This document shows, one piece after another, positions 1-5,630 of a stretch of DNA of 6,166 nt. Position numbers and translations under genes: made by a program. The notes below the pieces were generated by a model. It made no database searches. It saw only the letters and a program-made list of their open reading frames with translations, and had not been told where the DNA came from. Source of the stretch: Aquificota bacterium (GTDB taxonomy: Bacteria; Aquificota; Aquificia; Aquificales; Aquificaceae); contig JAADEK010000027.1 of NCBI GenBank assembly GCA_013153455.1, positions 1-6,166 of the forward strand, read 5' to 3'. The first letter of the stretch is position 1. Every line of letters begins with the position of its first letter.

Positions 1-1455
1 GACTACAAATACCTAAGAAAACGCTGTAAAGGAAGGATAGAAGACAAGATGGAGATAATAAAGGGACTCCGTGAGGCGGGATACGAGGTAGACGAGGTCT
101 TCATAGCGACGGACCCGGACTCCGAGGGTGAGAAGATAGGCTACGACCTTTACCTCCTAACAAAACCCTACAACACAAACATAACGAGGGCGGAGTTTCA
201 CGAAGTGACACCAAAAGCCTTCACACAAGCCATCTCAAACCCCCGCGACATAAACATAAACCTCGTAAAAGCCCAGCTCGTTCGCAGGATACTGGACCGC
301 TGGGTTGGCTTCACGCTCTCACACATCCTGTGGCACGTCTTTAAAAAACGCTGGCTCTCCGCGGGAAGGGTTCAGACCCCCGTTCTGGGTTGGGTAATAG
401 AACGCTACGAGCGCTCAAAAGAGAAAAAAGGAGAGATTACCCTTTGGTTCGGGGATTATCCCTTAAAGATTGATATAGAAGACCTCTCGCTTGCGCGAGA
501 GGTATACAAAAACATCAACCAAGCAAACATAACGCTGAAAAACCCAAGAGAAGAACAAAAAAACCCGCTCCCTCCATACACTACGGACACCGTCCTTCAG
601 GACGCGAACGAGAAGCTCCACCTCAGCGTCCCCAAGACGATGAACCTCCTTCAGGAACTCTTTGAGGCGGGCTACATCACATACCACAGGACGGACTCAA
701 CACGCGTCTCGGACGCCGGGAAATACCTCGTAGCAAAACCCTACATAACGAAGAAGTTCGGGGAGGAATACTTCTACCCAAGAAGCTGGGGAGAAGGTGG
801 GGCGCACGAGTGCATAAGACCGACGCGCCCCCTTGAACCCAAAGACCTTGAGTTCATGATAAGCGCGGGGATAGCAAACTTCCAAGACCCCAAGAACACC
901 CTCCAGCTCTACGAGCTCATCTTCAAAAGATTTATGGCTTCACAGATGAGACCCGCTTTAGTCCTCGTTGAGGACCTAATCCTAACGCTCGGGGACTTTG
1001 AGTTTACCCAGAGCGTAATAGTTGAAATCCTTAAAAACGGGTTTGACCTCGTATTCCCCTATTTTAAACTCTTTCCGAAAAGGGAAGAGCTGTTTCCCGA
1101 CAGGAGCGAGTTCAGGGAGGTTCCGAAAGTCTACCCCTTCACCCAAGGAACGCTAATCCAAGAGATGAAAAGGAGGGGACTCGGTAGACCCTCAACCTAC
1201 GCCCAGATAGTTCAGACCCTGCTTGAGAGGCGATACGTGGTTGAGGAAAAGGGTTTCCTCATACCCACGGAGCTCGGTATAAAGGTTTATACGTTCCTTC
1301 GCGAGAACTTCCCCGAGTGGACGAGCGAAGAGCTCACGAGAAGACTTGAGGAAGCGATGGACAAGATAGAGAGGGGAGAGCTTGACTACATGGAAGTTCT
1401 CAAGGAGGTTCACAGGATAAAGGAGCTTCTCAGGGAGTGGGAGAGAGTGGGCTGA
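1..1455 (+). CDS. rgy: Reverse gyrase, C-terminal topoisomerase part (5' end outside the window)
   Basis: Reverse gyrase introduces positive supercoils into DNA using ATP and is found in hyperthermophiles. The frame is open from base 1, so the ATG at 49 is internal and only the last 484 residues are visible; family members are usually over 1,000 residues, so the N-terminal helicase-like half lies upstream. Numbering from base 1, the Toprim acidic motif TDPDSEGEK is at residues 37-45 (ordinary topoisomerase I has DREGEA here). QLVRRILDRWVGF (92-104) and LSAGRVQTPVLGWVI (119-133) follow. The catalytic tyrosine is Y228 in YITYHRTDSTR (225-235, codon 682-684). AHECIRPTRP (268-277) and GLGRPSTYA (393-401) are further type IA signatures. 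The gene ends in TGA at 1453-1455, one base from the convergent neighbour. Aquifex is known to have two reverse gyrases; which copy this is cannot be told. A free-standing topoisomerase subunit is less likely because the frame stays open to the window edge. Confidence 0.93.
   Translation, partial: DYKYLRKRCKGRIEDKMEIIKGLREAGYEVDEVFIATDPDSEGEKIGYDLYLLTKPYNTNITRAEFHEVTPKAFTQAISNPRDININLVKAQLVRRILDRWVGFTLSHILWHVFKKRWLSAGRVQTPVLGWVIERYERSKEKKGEITLWFGDYPLKIDIEDLSLAREVYKNINQANITLKNPREEQKNPLPPYTTDTVLQDANEKLHLSVPKTMNLLQELFEAGYITYHRTDSTRVSDAGKYLVAKPYITKKFGEEYFYPRSWGEGGAHECIRPTRPLEPKDLEFMISAGIANFQDPKNTLQLYELIFKRFMASQMRPALVLVEDLILTLGDFEFTQSVIVEILKNGFDLVFPYFKLFPKREELFPDRSEFREVPKVYPFTQGTLIQEMKRRGLGRPSTYAQIVQTLLERRYVVEEKGFLIPTELGIKVYTFLRENFPEWTSEELTRRLEEAMDKIERGELDYMEVLKEVHRIKELLREWERVG
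482..503. repeat. Perfect 9-bp inverted repeat, 4-nt loop, inside reverse gyrase
   Basis: ACCTCTCGC (482-490) and GCGAGAGGT (495-503) are exact reverse complements around the loop TTGC. The stem lies in the reverse gyrase reading frame (residues reading roughly DLSLAREV) in a stretch without recognisable catalytic motifs. No T-run follows, so it is not a standard intrinsic terminator. It may be chance or may form an mRNA hairpin; function unknown. Confidence 0.6.
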
Positions 1456-1468
1456 CTCACTCTCCCCC
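1439..1468. terminator. Hairpin across the convergent gene ends (possible bidirectional terminator)
   Basis: GAGAGTG (1443-1449) pairs exactly with CACTCTC (1458-1464). After an A/C mismatch (1442/1465) the stem continues with G1439-G1441 against C1466-C1468, giving ten pairs around an 8-nt loop. The stem covers both stop codons, TGA at 1453-1455 for reverse gyrase and the minus-strand TGA at 1457-1459. Neither side has a T-run, so classic intrinsic termination is not supported. It could act as a 3' end stabiliser or bidirectional stop for two converging transcripts; that role is inference. Confidence 0.4.
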
Positions 1469-1789
1469 GTATTCTACGCTGTCAACCTCTTCCATAAACT
1501 GCTCAACCGCAAAGGTTATGTATTCCTTTATCTCCTTTATATCCTTCTTCAGAATTTCGGGACCCAGCTCTATGGTCTTCTCAAACCTGTCCCCGTCTCC
1601 CGTAACGTATACGACCTTAACGTAGGGGTATCTCGGCGGGAAACCTTGCTTAGGGTTTATCTCACACCCTTCTTCCTTCACAACGTCGTCAAAACAAACC
1701 TCAATCTCAACGTCCGGGTCTATCATTAAGTCTTTGACTTCCTTAGCGAGGAGCTTGAGCTTCTCTATGTCCTTTTCCGTGAGCGTCAT
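1457..1789 (-). CDS. Hypothetical acidic protein, 110 aa, last gene of the oxidoreductase operon
   Basis: I do not recognise this protein. It starts at ATG 1789 behind a strong ribosome binding site (GGGAGGT at 1795-1801, 5-nt spacing) that directly follows the stop codon of the ferredoxin-type gene, leaving a 12-bp gap, so it is almost certainly co-transcribed and translationally coupled to the oxidoreductase genes. The sequence is rich in Glu, Asp and Lys, has no signal peptide or membrane segment and looks cytoplasmic. Residues 1-22 and roughly 78-104 look helical, with a strand-rich middle around YPYVKVVYVTGDGDRF (54-69). There are only two cysteines (C32 and C42), so it is not a ferredoxin. 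Its position suggests an assembly, stability or accessory role for the oxidoreductase, but this rests on context alone. Coding is supported by the good start site and the tight packing against reverse gyrase. Confidence 0.8.
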   Translation of the reverse strand: MTLTEKDIEKLKLLAKEVKDLMIDPDVEIEVCFDDVVKEEGCEINPKQGFPPRYPYVKVVYVTGDGDRFEKTIELGPEILKKDIKEIKEYITFAVEQFMEEVDSVEYGGE

Positions 1790-1801
1790 GCTCCACCTCC
1801 C

Positions 1802-2038
1802 TCAAGACTTTGCGGTAGCCTTCGGCGTTACCATTACCATCTCAACGCAGTTACGCTTCAGGAGGTCCGAGCACACGTATACGCATATCTCACAGCCCTT
1901 GCACTTGTCATACCACACCCATGCGCTGTTTGTGCTCGCCTTGAAGTTGAGACAGTTAGGTTCAGGACAAAACAGGACGCACTGCTTACAGTTATACTTA
2001 GCGCACTCGTTCTCCTTGACGTCCGCGACGAAATACAT
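1802..2038 (-). CDS. forE: Ferredoxin-type iron-sulfur subunit of the 2-oxoacid:ferredoxin oxidoreductase (ForE-like)
   Basis: A 78-aa protein with ten cysteines, probably carrying two [4Fe-4S] clusters that pass electrons between the catalytic beta subunit and ferredoxin. The second motif is standard: C46-X2-C49-X2-C52-X3-C56. The first is altered: C12-X4-C17-X2-C20-X3-C24-Pro, where a bacterial ferredoxin would have CX2CX2CX3CP; position 14 is Lys. C29 and C64 are extra. The serine after C56 replaces the usual proline. It lies 14 bp after the gamma gene; its ribosome binding site overlaps the gamma stop codon as TGAGGAGGT (2047-2055), with ATG at 2038. In four-subunit archaeal pyruvate oxidoreductases the matching delta subunit is about 100 residues, so this one is short. 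By position it matches the last gene of forDABGE of Hydrogenobacter; the symbol is by analogy. A free ferredoxin is less likely given the operon. Confidence 0.85.
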   Translation of the reverse strand: MYFVADVKENECAKYNCKQCVLFCPEPNCLNFKASTNSAWVWYDKCKGCEICVYVCSDLLKRNCVEMVMVTPKATAKS

Positions 2039-2052
2039 CTATATCTACCTCC

Positions 2053-2742
2053 TCAGGTTTTCACCTCTTGCTCCTGAGTCTCAACCCACCCGTTTTCTTC
2101 CGCGAGCTTCATAGTATACTTTATAACCTCCATATTCTTCGCGAGAAGCTCTTGCTTCTTCTTGAACTTCTTCTCTATCGCGGAGTCAAGGGCGGTCGTT
2201 CCACCCGATGCGACGAACGTCCCGCCGAGGAAACGCTCTATGAGAGCCTTTTCTATATACTCAATGCCCACGAGCCTCGTTATACCGAAAAACAGTCCCA
2301 CCATAGCCATGTTCGTCGCGAGCTCGGTTCCCGCTATATCGCGCGCTATCTGCGTCGCGGGAATCATGTATACCCTCGCGTTCAGCTCCTCAAGAACCTT
2401 CTTATCCTCGTCCGGTATTATGTCCACGTCGGAGTTTATGATTACCATACCGCCCTCTTTGAGACCCGAGTAGAAAGGCATCGTGTAGGACTTACCGTGC
2501 GTGATGACCTGAGGGTGGTAAATCATTATAACGTTGGGGTAAACGACTTCTCCCACTTCGTATATGGGCTGGTCCGAGACCCTCACGTAAGCCTCAACGG
2601 GAGCCATACGCTTTTCCGAACCGAAGAACGGAACCAAGGAAGCGTATTTACCCGCAGCAGCCATGGCGTTACCGAGGATGTGAGCGGAGGTGACCACACC
2701 CTGACCGCCCACACCCGCTATACGTATGTTGTATCTCTTCAT
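2053..2742 (-). CDS. forG: 2-oxoacid:ferredoxin oxidoreductase, gamma subunit
   Basis: The gamma subunit (229 aa) forms the domain that contributes to CoA handling in pyruvate/2-oxoglutarate:ferredoxin oxidoreductases. The family signature is clear: an N-terminal glycine-rich loop GVGGQGVVTSA (residues 10-20), then FFGSEKRMAPVEAYVRVS (39-56), where the family typically has SYGPEMRGG-like sequence, and TELATNMAMVGLFFG in the C-terminal half. Length is normal for a separate gamma subunit. The start codon overlaps the beta stop codon as ATGA (4-bp overlap, 2739-2742). Its ribosome binding site, GGGAGGAGG at 2750-2758, lies inside the beta coding sequence with 7-nt spacing, which supports this start and suggests translational coupling and equal subunit amounts. 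The protein has no signal peptide and is cytoplasmic. The last 40 residues are Lys/Glu-rich and probably helical. The substrate class cannot be read from this subunit. Confidence 0.93.
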   Translation of the reverse strand: MKRYNIRIAGVGGQGVVTSAHILGNAMAAAGKYASLVPFFGSEKRMAPVEAYVRVSDQPIYEVGEVVYPNVIMIYHPQVITHGKSYTMPFYSGLKEGGMVIINSDVDIIPDEDKKVLEELNARVYMIPATQIARDIAGTELATNMAMVGLFFGITRLVGIEYIEKALIERFLGGTFVASGGTTALDSAIEKKFKKKQELLAKNMEVIKYTMKLAEENGWVETQEQEVKT

Positions 2743-3608
2743 CTCTTAACCTCCTCCCTTTCCTTCCTTTCCACCTCTTCAAGGAACTCCTTCACCTCGT
2801 CCGTCATCCACTCGTAGAACTTAAAGTCCTTCTTTTCCCTGTTTCTCGCGTCCGCGAGAACCTCACGCGTGGGTATTGAATACTCAATGTTGCAGGAGGT
2901 GTAAGCGTGTATGAAGGTGGGTCCGAAGTGTCTCGCTGCGAGGATAGCCCTCCTTACGGTCTTCGCTATTCTCTTCGGGTTCGTCGGGGAGAGCCTCGCG
3001 ACGTATACACAGCCCGCGACCTTTGCGAGCTCAACCGCGTTTATCTTGTCAAACTTCTTCCCGAGGGGTGCCATCTTTAGCTGGACGCCCTTGGGTGACA
3101 TACCGCTCTCTTGTCCTCCCGTGTTCCCGTAAACTTCGTTGTCAACCATAATCGTGGTGAACTTTTCCTTTCTGAACCACGAGTGCATCGTCATACCGAA
3201 GCCTATGTCTATGAGACCCCCGTCACCCGCTATGACAACGACGTCCTTATGCTTGTCGGGAAAGCGTATTGAGAGAGCGCGCTTCAGTCCCGACGCGACC
3301 GCGTTCGTGTCCCCGTAGTTCCCGTAAACGAACGGAACCGCAGCCTGCGAGAGCGAAAGTCTCGCACACCCCGCGGTCCCTATCACTATCGTGTCCTCGG
3401 GGTTCGGGAGTGCGGTGTAAAAGATTCTTATGAAGTAAGCCATATAACACCCCGCGCACATGGGGTGGTCTTCCACGAGCTCCTTGAATTGCCCCAGTTG
3501 CATTACGTCAACTTTTTTCCCGAAGGGACCGAACTTAACGAGGTCAACGTAATCGCGGGGCATGTATTTCTCAAAACCGGGCGAAATCTTTACGTATTCC
3601 AGTCCCAT
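2739..3608 (-). CDS. forB: 2-oxoacid:ferredoxin oxidoreductase, beta subunit (ThDP and [4Fe-4S] binding)
   Basis: The 289-aa catalytic subunit binds thiamine diphosphate and the cluster next to it. HPMCAGC gives C51 and C54; together with C81 (GTAGCARLS) and C239 (AYTSCNIEYS) they make the four expected [4Fe-4S] ligands. The ThDP/Mg motif is GDGGLIDIG (128-136), continuing to VDNEVYGNTGGQESGMSP (155-172), with N157 and the hallmark NTGGQ. In the reductive TCA cycle the enzyme would carboxylate acetyl-CoA or succinyl-CoA using reduced ferredoxin; in reverse it decarboxylates the 2-oxoacid. The ATG at 3608 has AAGGAGGT at 3615-3622 with 6-nt spacing and follows the alpha gene by 19 bp; it overlaps gamma by 4 bp. 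The N-terminus has about 45 residues before the first cysteine motif, and the C-terminus ends in a charged tail of Glu, Lys and Arg (about 272-289) that may be helical. All expected ligands are present, so the subunit looks functional. Confidence 0.95.
   Translation of the reverse strand: MGLEYVKISPGFEKYMPRDYVDLVKFGPFGKKVDVMQLGQFKELVEDHPMCAGCYMAYFIRIFYTALPNPEDTIVIGTAGCARLSLSQAAVPFVYGNYGDTNAVASGLKRALSIRFPDKHKDVVVIAGDGGLIDIGFGMTMHSWFRKEKFTTIMVDNEVYGNTGGQESGMSPKGVQLKMAPLGKKFDKINAVELAKVAGCVYVARLSPTNPKRIAKTVRRAILAARHFGPTFIHAYTSCNIEYSIPTREVLADARNREKKDFKFYEWMTDEVKEFLEEVERKEREEVKR
2843..2860. repeat. Perfect 8-bp inverted repeat, 2-nt spacer, inside the beta gene
   Basis: TTCTCGCG (2843-2850) and CGCGAGAA (2853-2860) are exact reverse complements separated by TC. 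It lies in codons for about residues 250-256 (LADARNR region) of the beta subunit. A hairpin with so short a spacer would lose its inner pairs. The core resembles the inverted repeat at 482-503 (CTCGC/GCGAG). Function unknown; chance is possible. Confidence 0.5.
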
Positions 3609-3627
3609 ACTTGCACCTCCTTAAGTT

Positions 3628-4797
3628 TTAAACTACGGTCTTTTTCTCCTTCTTTATCCCGAAGGCTTTGTAAATCTCGTCCATGATTAGCTCAACGGGA
3701 AGGGTCATTCCACCGTAAACCCTCGGTCCGTCAACGACGATACCGCTGTTCGGTATGGAAGCCTTTACCTCTTTTGCGAGCCACCCGACGATGTTGTGCT
3801 CGGGAACTATAACCGCTTTTGCGTTCTTTAGGACTTCCCTTATCTCATCCGTCGGGAAGGGTCTGAGGGACTTTACCTTTACGAGCCCGACGTTCAGCCC
3901 TTCCATCGTCGCGTAACGCTGGGCTTCCCTTCCCTGCGCAGCCGCACAGCCCGAAGCGACGATGAAGACCTCCGCGTCGGGGTTCACGACCTCTATAAGA
4001 CCGCCCAAGTAATGCTTAATCCACTTCGCAGCCCTCTTGTTTGCGGACCAAACCTCTTGTTGCCAGACCGCGTGAATCAGGTAGCTCATGAAGTTTGACT
4101 TTTGAACGGGTGCGTCCCTCTGGATTCTCGCGGGAGGGATTTCGCAGTCGGTGGGGGGAACGGGTGCTTTGTAGGGGTCTCTGGGGGGCAGTTTCATGTC
4201 CTCGGGGGGAAGGTCAACGTAGCCTTTTGCGTGCGTGACGAAGAAGCCCTCTGTCGCTACCACGACCGGGAGGTATACGTCAACCTTTTCGGAGATAACG
4301 AAGCCCGCGAGGGTAAAGTCAAATACGTCCTGTTGGTTTTCCGCGTGAAGGACTATCAGTCCCGAGTGCAGGAGGTATGCTATCTCAACGTTGTCGGGCT
4401 GAATTGAGAGGGGAGCGTTCACAACGCGCGTCATCACGCCCAGAACCGCGGGTATCCTGTGCCCGGGCCAGGAAACTATAGCCTCAAGACCCCTCAAGAG
4501 TCCGGGTCCGGAGGTCGCGGAAAAGGCTCTCGCTCCTCCCCTTACCGCGCCCGCTATTGCGGACATCGCGCCGTATTCTTCTTCCGCTCTATAGTAATCC
4601 TTCACGTAGCCTTGCGCGTAGAGGTCTCCCACGAGGTGCATCGTCTCGGATTGGGGCGTAATTGGATACGCTATAGCGACGTCTACGTTTGCCCTCTTTA
4701 CAGCTTCCGCGAAGGCTTGTGAACCCGTTATAAACTTACGCTCACGTGGAGCTTCCAAAAGAAGGTATTCGGGCTCAACTACTCTTTGCTCGGGCAT
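3628..4797 (-). CDS. forA: 2-oxoacid:ferredoxin oxidoreductase, alpha subunit
   Basis: The alpha subunit (389 aa) carries the pyrimidine-binding domain for ThDP and part of the substrate pocket. GSQAFAEAV (25-33) and AYPITPQSE (43-51) match the family YPITPS motif; T48 corresponds to the substrate-contacting threonine of pyruvate oxidoreductases. RAEEEYGAMSAIAGA (70-84) contains the glutamate expected to contact the ThDP ring, and ATSGPGL is at 94-100. TRVVNAPLSIQPDN (123-136) holds R124, likely the conserved substrate arginine. ASGCAAAQG (281-289) and KVKSLRPFP (307-315) belong to the C-terminal transketolase-like domain. Length is typical. The ATG at 4797 has AGGAGGT at 4804-4810 with 6-nt spacing, 20 bp after the upstream gene. 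TSGPG resembles 2-oxoglutarate enzymes while NAPLSI resembles pyruvate enzymes, so the substrate is uncertain. It is the second gene of the cluster, as in forDABGE and next to beta. Confidence 0.93.
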   Translation of the reverse strand: MPEQRVVEPEYLLLEAPRERKFITGSQAFAEAVKRANVDVAIAYPITPQSETMHLVGDLYAQGYVKDYYRAEEEYGAMSAIAGAVRGGARAFSATSGPGLLRGLEAIVSWPGHRIPAVLGVMTRVVNAPLSIQPDNVEIAYLLHSGLIVLHAENQQDVFDFTLAGFVISEKVDVYLPVVVATEGFFVTHAKGYVDLPPEDMKLPPRDPYKAPVPPTDCEIPPARIQRDAPVQKSNFMSYLIHAVWQQEVWSANKRAAKWIKHYLGGLIEVVNPDAEVFIVASGCAAAQGREAQRYATMEGLNVGLVKVKSLRPFPTDEIREVLKNAKAVIVPEHNIVGWLAKEVKASIPNSGIVVDGPRVYGGMTLPVELIMDEIYKAFGIKKEKKTVV

Positions 4798-4817
4798 ACC
4801 AAAACCTCCTGATGGTT

Positions 4818-5537
4818 TTACTCACTTTCTTCTACAATCTCACCCCTTCGCGGGATAAGGAGGTAAGCGTATTCACCGAAGTCAAGCGGGGATACCTTGA
4901 CCCACTCCTCTTTCGGTAGTGACGGGTTCTCGGGCGGGAGTTTGGGTTCCCACTCTATGCCGAGCTCCTTTCGCACCTCAACGAGAACGTCCTTGAACTT
5001 CCTTATCTCATCCGCGTGAACGTCCCTCAGGGAGACCATCGCGTCCTCGTGTCCCATCTCGCCGCAGAGGGCTATCGTGTAGCAGTTCGTCCCAGCCCTT
5101 ATCATCCTGAGCGAGAGGTTTGCGTAGTGGCAGTGAACACCGACGAATATGCAAACCTCTATCCTGTTGTGAAGTATGGTGAGGTTGGGGTGATTGGGGT
5201 TTATCTCCGCTTCGGGGTCTATCTTCGGGTATTTGGGTCTGTAGTCGGGCATGGGTATGATTCTGCAGTTGGGTATTTCCTTTGCGAGTTCAAGGACCGC
5301 CTTTGCTTTTTCCATCGCGTCCGAGCTCCATCCCCAAAGGACGAGCGGTCCGGGGAATATGGTGGGGTTCTTTCGCGTCAGGAGGGCTTTTGCCGCCTCC
5401 CTCATCGCGGTTTCTTCGTCAACTATCTCACCGTAGAGGAGGGCTTTTCCGGGAGGGGGAAGGTCACAACCTTGAAATGCTGCGGGGGTAGGTATGTATC
5501 CCTCGGGTCCGGGCTGTATCGGGTTTTTTTTAGCCAT
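4818..5537 (-). CDS. forD: Accessory subunit of five-subunit 2-oxoacid:ferredoxin oxidoreductase (ForD/PorD-like; possible CODH/ACS epsilon-type fold)
   Basis: First gene of the operon, 239 aa (about 27 kDa). By position and size it matches the extra subunit encoded in the five-subunit oxidoreductase clusters of Hydrogenobacter thermophilus; its biochemical role is not clear to me. It has six cysteines (C24, C91, C129, C136, C152, C158), but no ferredoxin spacing; the last four are spaced C-X6-C-X15-C-X5-C. Alternating strands and helices, for example FPGPLVLWGW (61-70), EVCIFVGVHCHYANLSLRMI (127-146) and NCYTIALCGEMGHEDAMVS (151-169), suggest a Rossmann-like fold. I recall annotations of such Aquificales proteins in the CO dehydrogenase beta / acetyl-CoA synthase epsilon family, which is plausible but unverified here. 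The N-terminus is rich in Pro and Gly. The ATG at 5537 has GGAGGT at 5543-5548 with 5-nt spacing. A probable promoter lies 45 bp upstream. Confidence 0.8.
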   Translation of the reverse strand: MAKKNPIQPGPEGYIPTPAAFQGCDLPPPGKALLYGEIVDEETAMREAAKALLTRKNPTIFPGPLVLWGWSSDAMEKAKAVLELAKEIPNCRIIPMPDYRPKYPKIDPEAEINPNHPNLTILHNRIEVCIFVGVHCHYANLSLRMIRAGTNCYTIALCGEMGHEDAMVSLRDVHADEIRKFKDVLVEVRKELGIEWEPKLPPENPSLPKEEWVKVSPLDFGEYAYLLIPRRGEIVEESE

Positions 5538-5539
5538 AC

Positions 5540-5555
5540 AAGACCTCCACGTCTT
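5540..5555 (-). promoter_or_regulatory. Leader hairpin enclosing the ribosome binding site of the first operon gene
   Basis: On the minus strand AAGAC (5555-5551) pairs exactly with GTCTT (5544-5540), around a 6-nt loop GTGGAG. The ribosome binding site GGAGGT (5548-5543) is four bases in the loop and two in the stem, just before the ATG at 5537. Such a hairpin could lower initiation, but a 5-bp stem would be weak at the growth temperature of a hyperthermophile. The ribosome binding site itself is well supported; a regulatory role for the hairpin is speculative. Confidence 0.35.
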
Positions 5556-5582
5556 AATTTTGTATGCGTTTAGTAAAAATAC

Positions 5583-5610
5583 AATATAAGAAGAATTGTA
5601 GTATGAGCAA
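5583..5610 (-). promoter_or_regulatory. Candidate sigma-70-type promoter for the oxidoreductase operon
   Basis: On the minus strand a -35-like TTGCTC (5610-5605) is followed after 16 bp by a good -10-like TATATT (5588-5583). This predicts a start near 5576 and a leader of about 40 nt before the ATG at 5537. A short inverted repeat TGAGC-AA-GCTCA (5604-5615) overlaps the -35 box and could be an operator or chance. The -35 match is only partial. The 93-bp gap is the largest inside the minus-strand gene series, which fits a promoter here. Confidence 0.45.
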
Positions 5611-5630
5611 GCTCAAGCCAAAACACCGTT

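Noticed and set aside
49..54. The ATG at 49 as the start of the topoisomerase gene
   Set aside because: The same frame is open back to base 1 and no ribosome binding site precedes the ATG; the Toprim domain would be cut. The gene starts outside the window.
799..831. GGGGCGC and GCGCCCC as an inverted repeat in reverse gyrase
   Set aside because: Seven-base arms with a 19-base loop in GC-rich coding DNA are expected by chance, and the region encodes the conserved HECIRPT motif, which explains the sequence.
1734..2114. A 126-codon plus-strand open frame opposite the ferredoxin-type gene
   Set aside because: The minus-strand reading has ten cysteines in ferredoxin-like spacing and a strong ribosome binding site; the plus-strand reading has no such support.
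2068..2817. A 249-codon open frame on the plus strand opposite the gamma and beta genes
   Set aside because: It lies antisense to two well-identified subunits and its translation is rich in His, Ser, Leu and Tyr without any motif; it is a by-product of the codon use of the real genes.
4201..4212. Short G-runs such as ctcggggggaag and tctggggggcag in the alpha gene as G-quadruplex parts
   Set aside because: The runs are not spaced as four tracts close together; they encode ordinary Pro-rich residues on the minus strand.
5016..5573. A 185-codon plus-strand open frame opposite the first operon gene
   Set aside because: It crosses the operon leader and is antisense to a gene with a strong start site; no family resemblance and low-quality composition.
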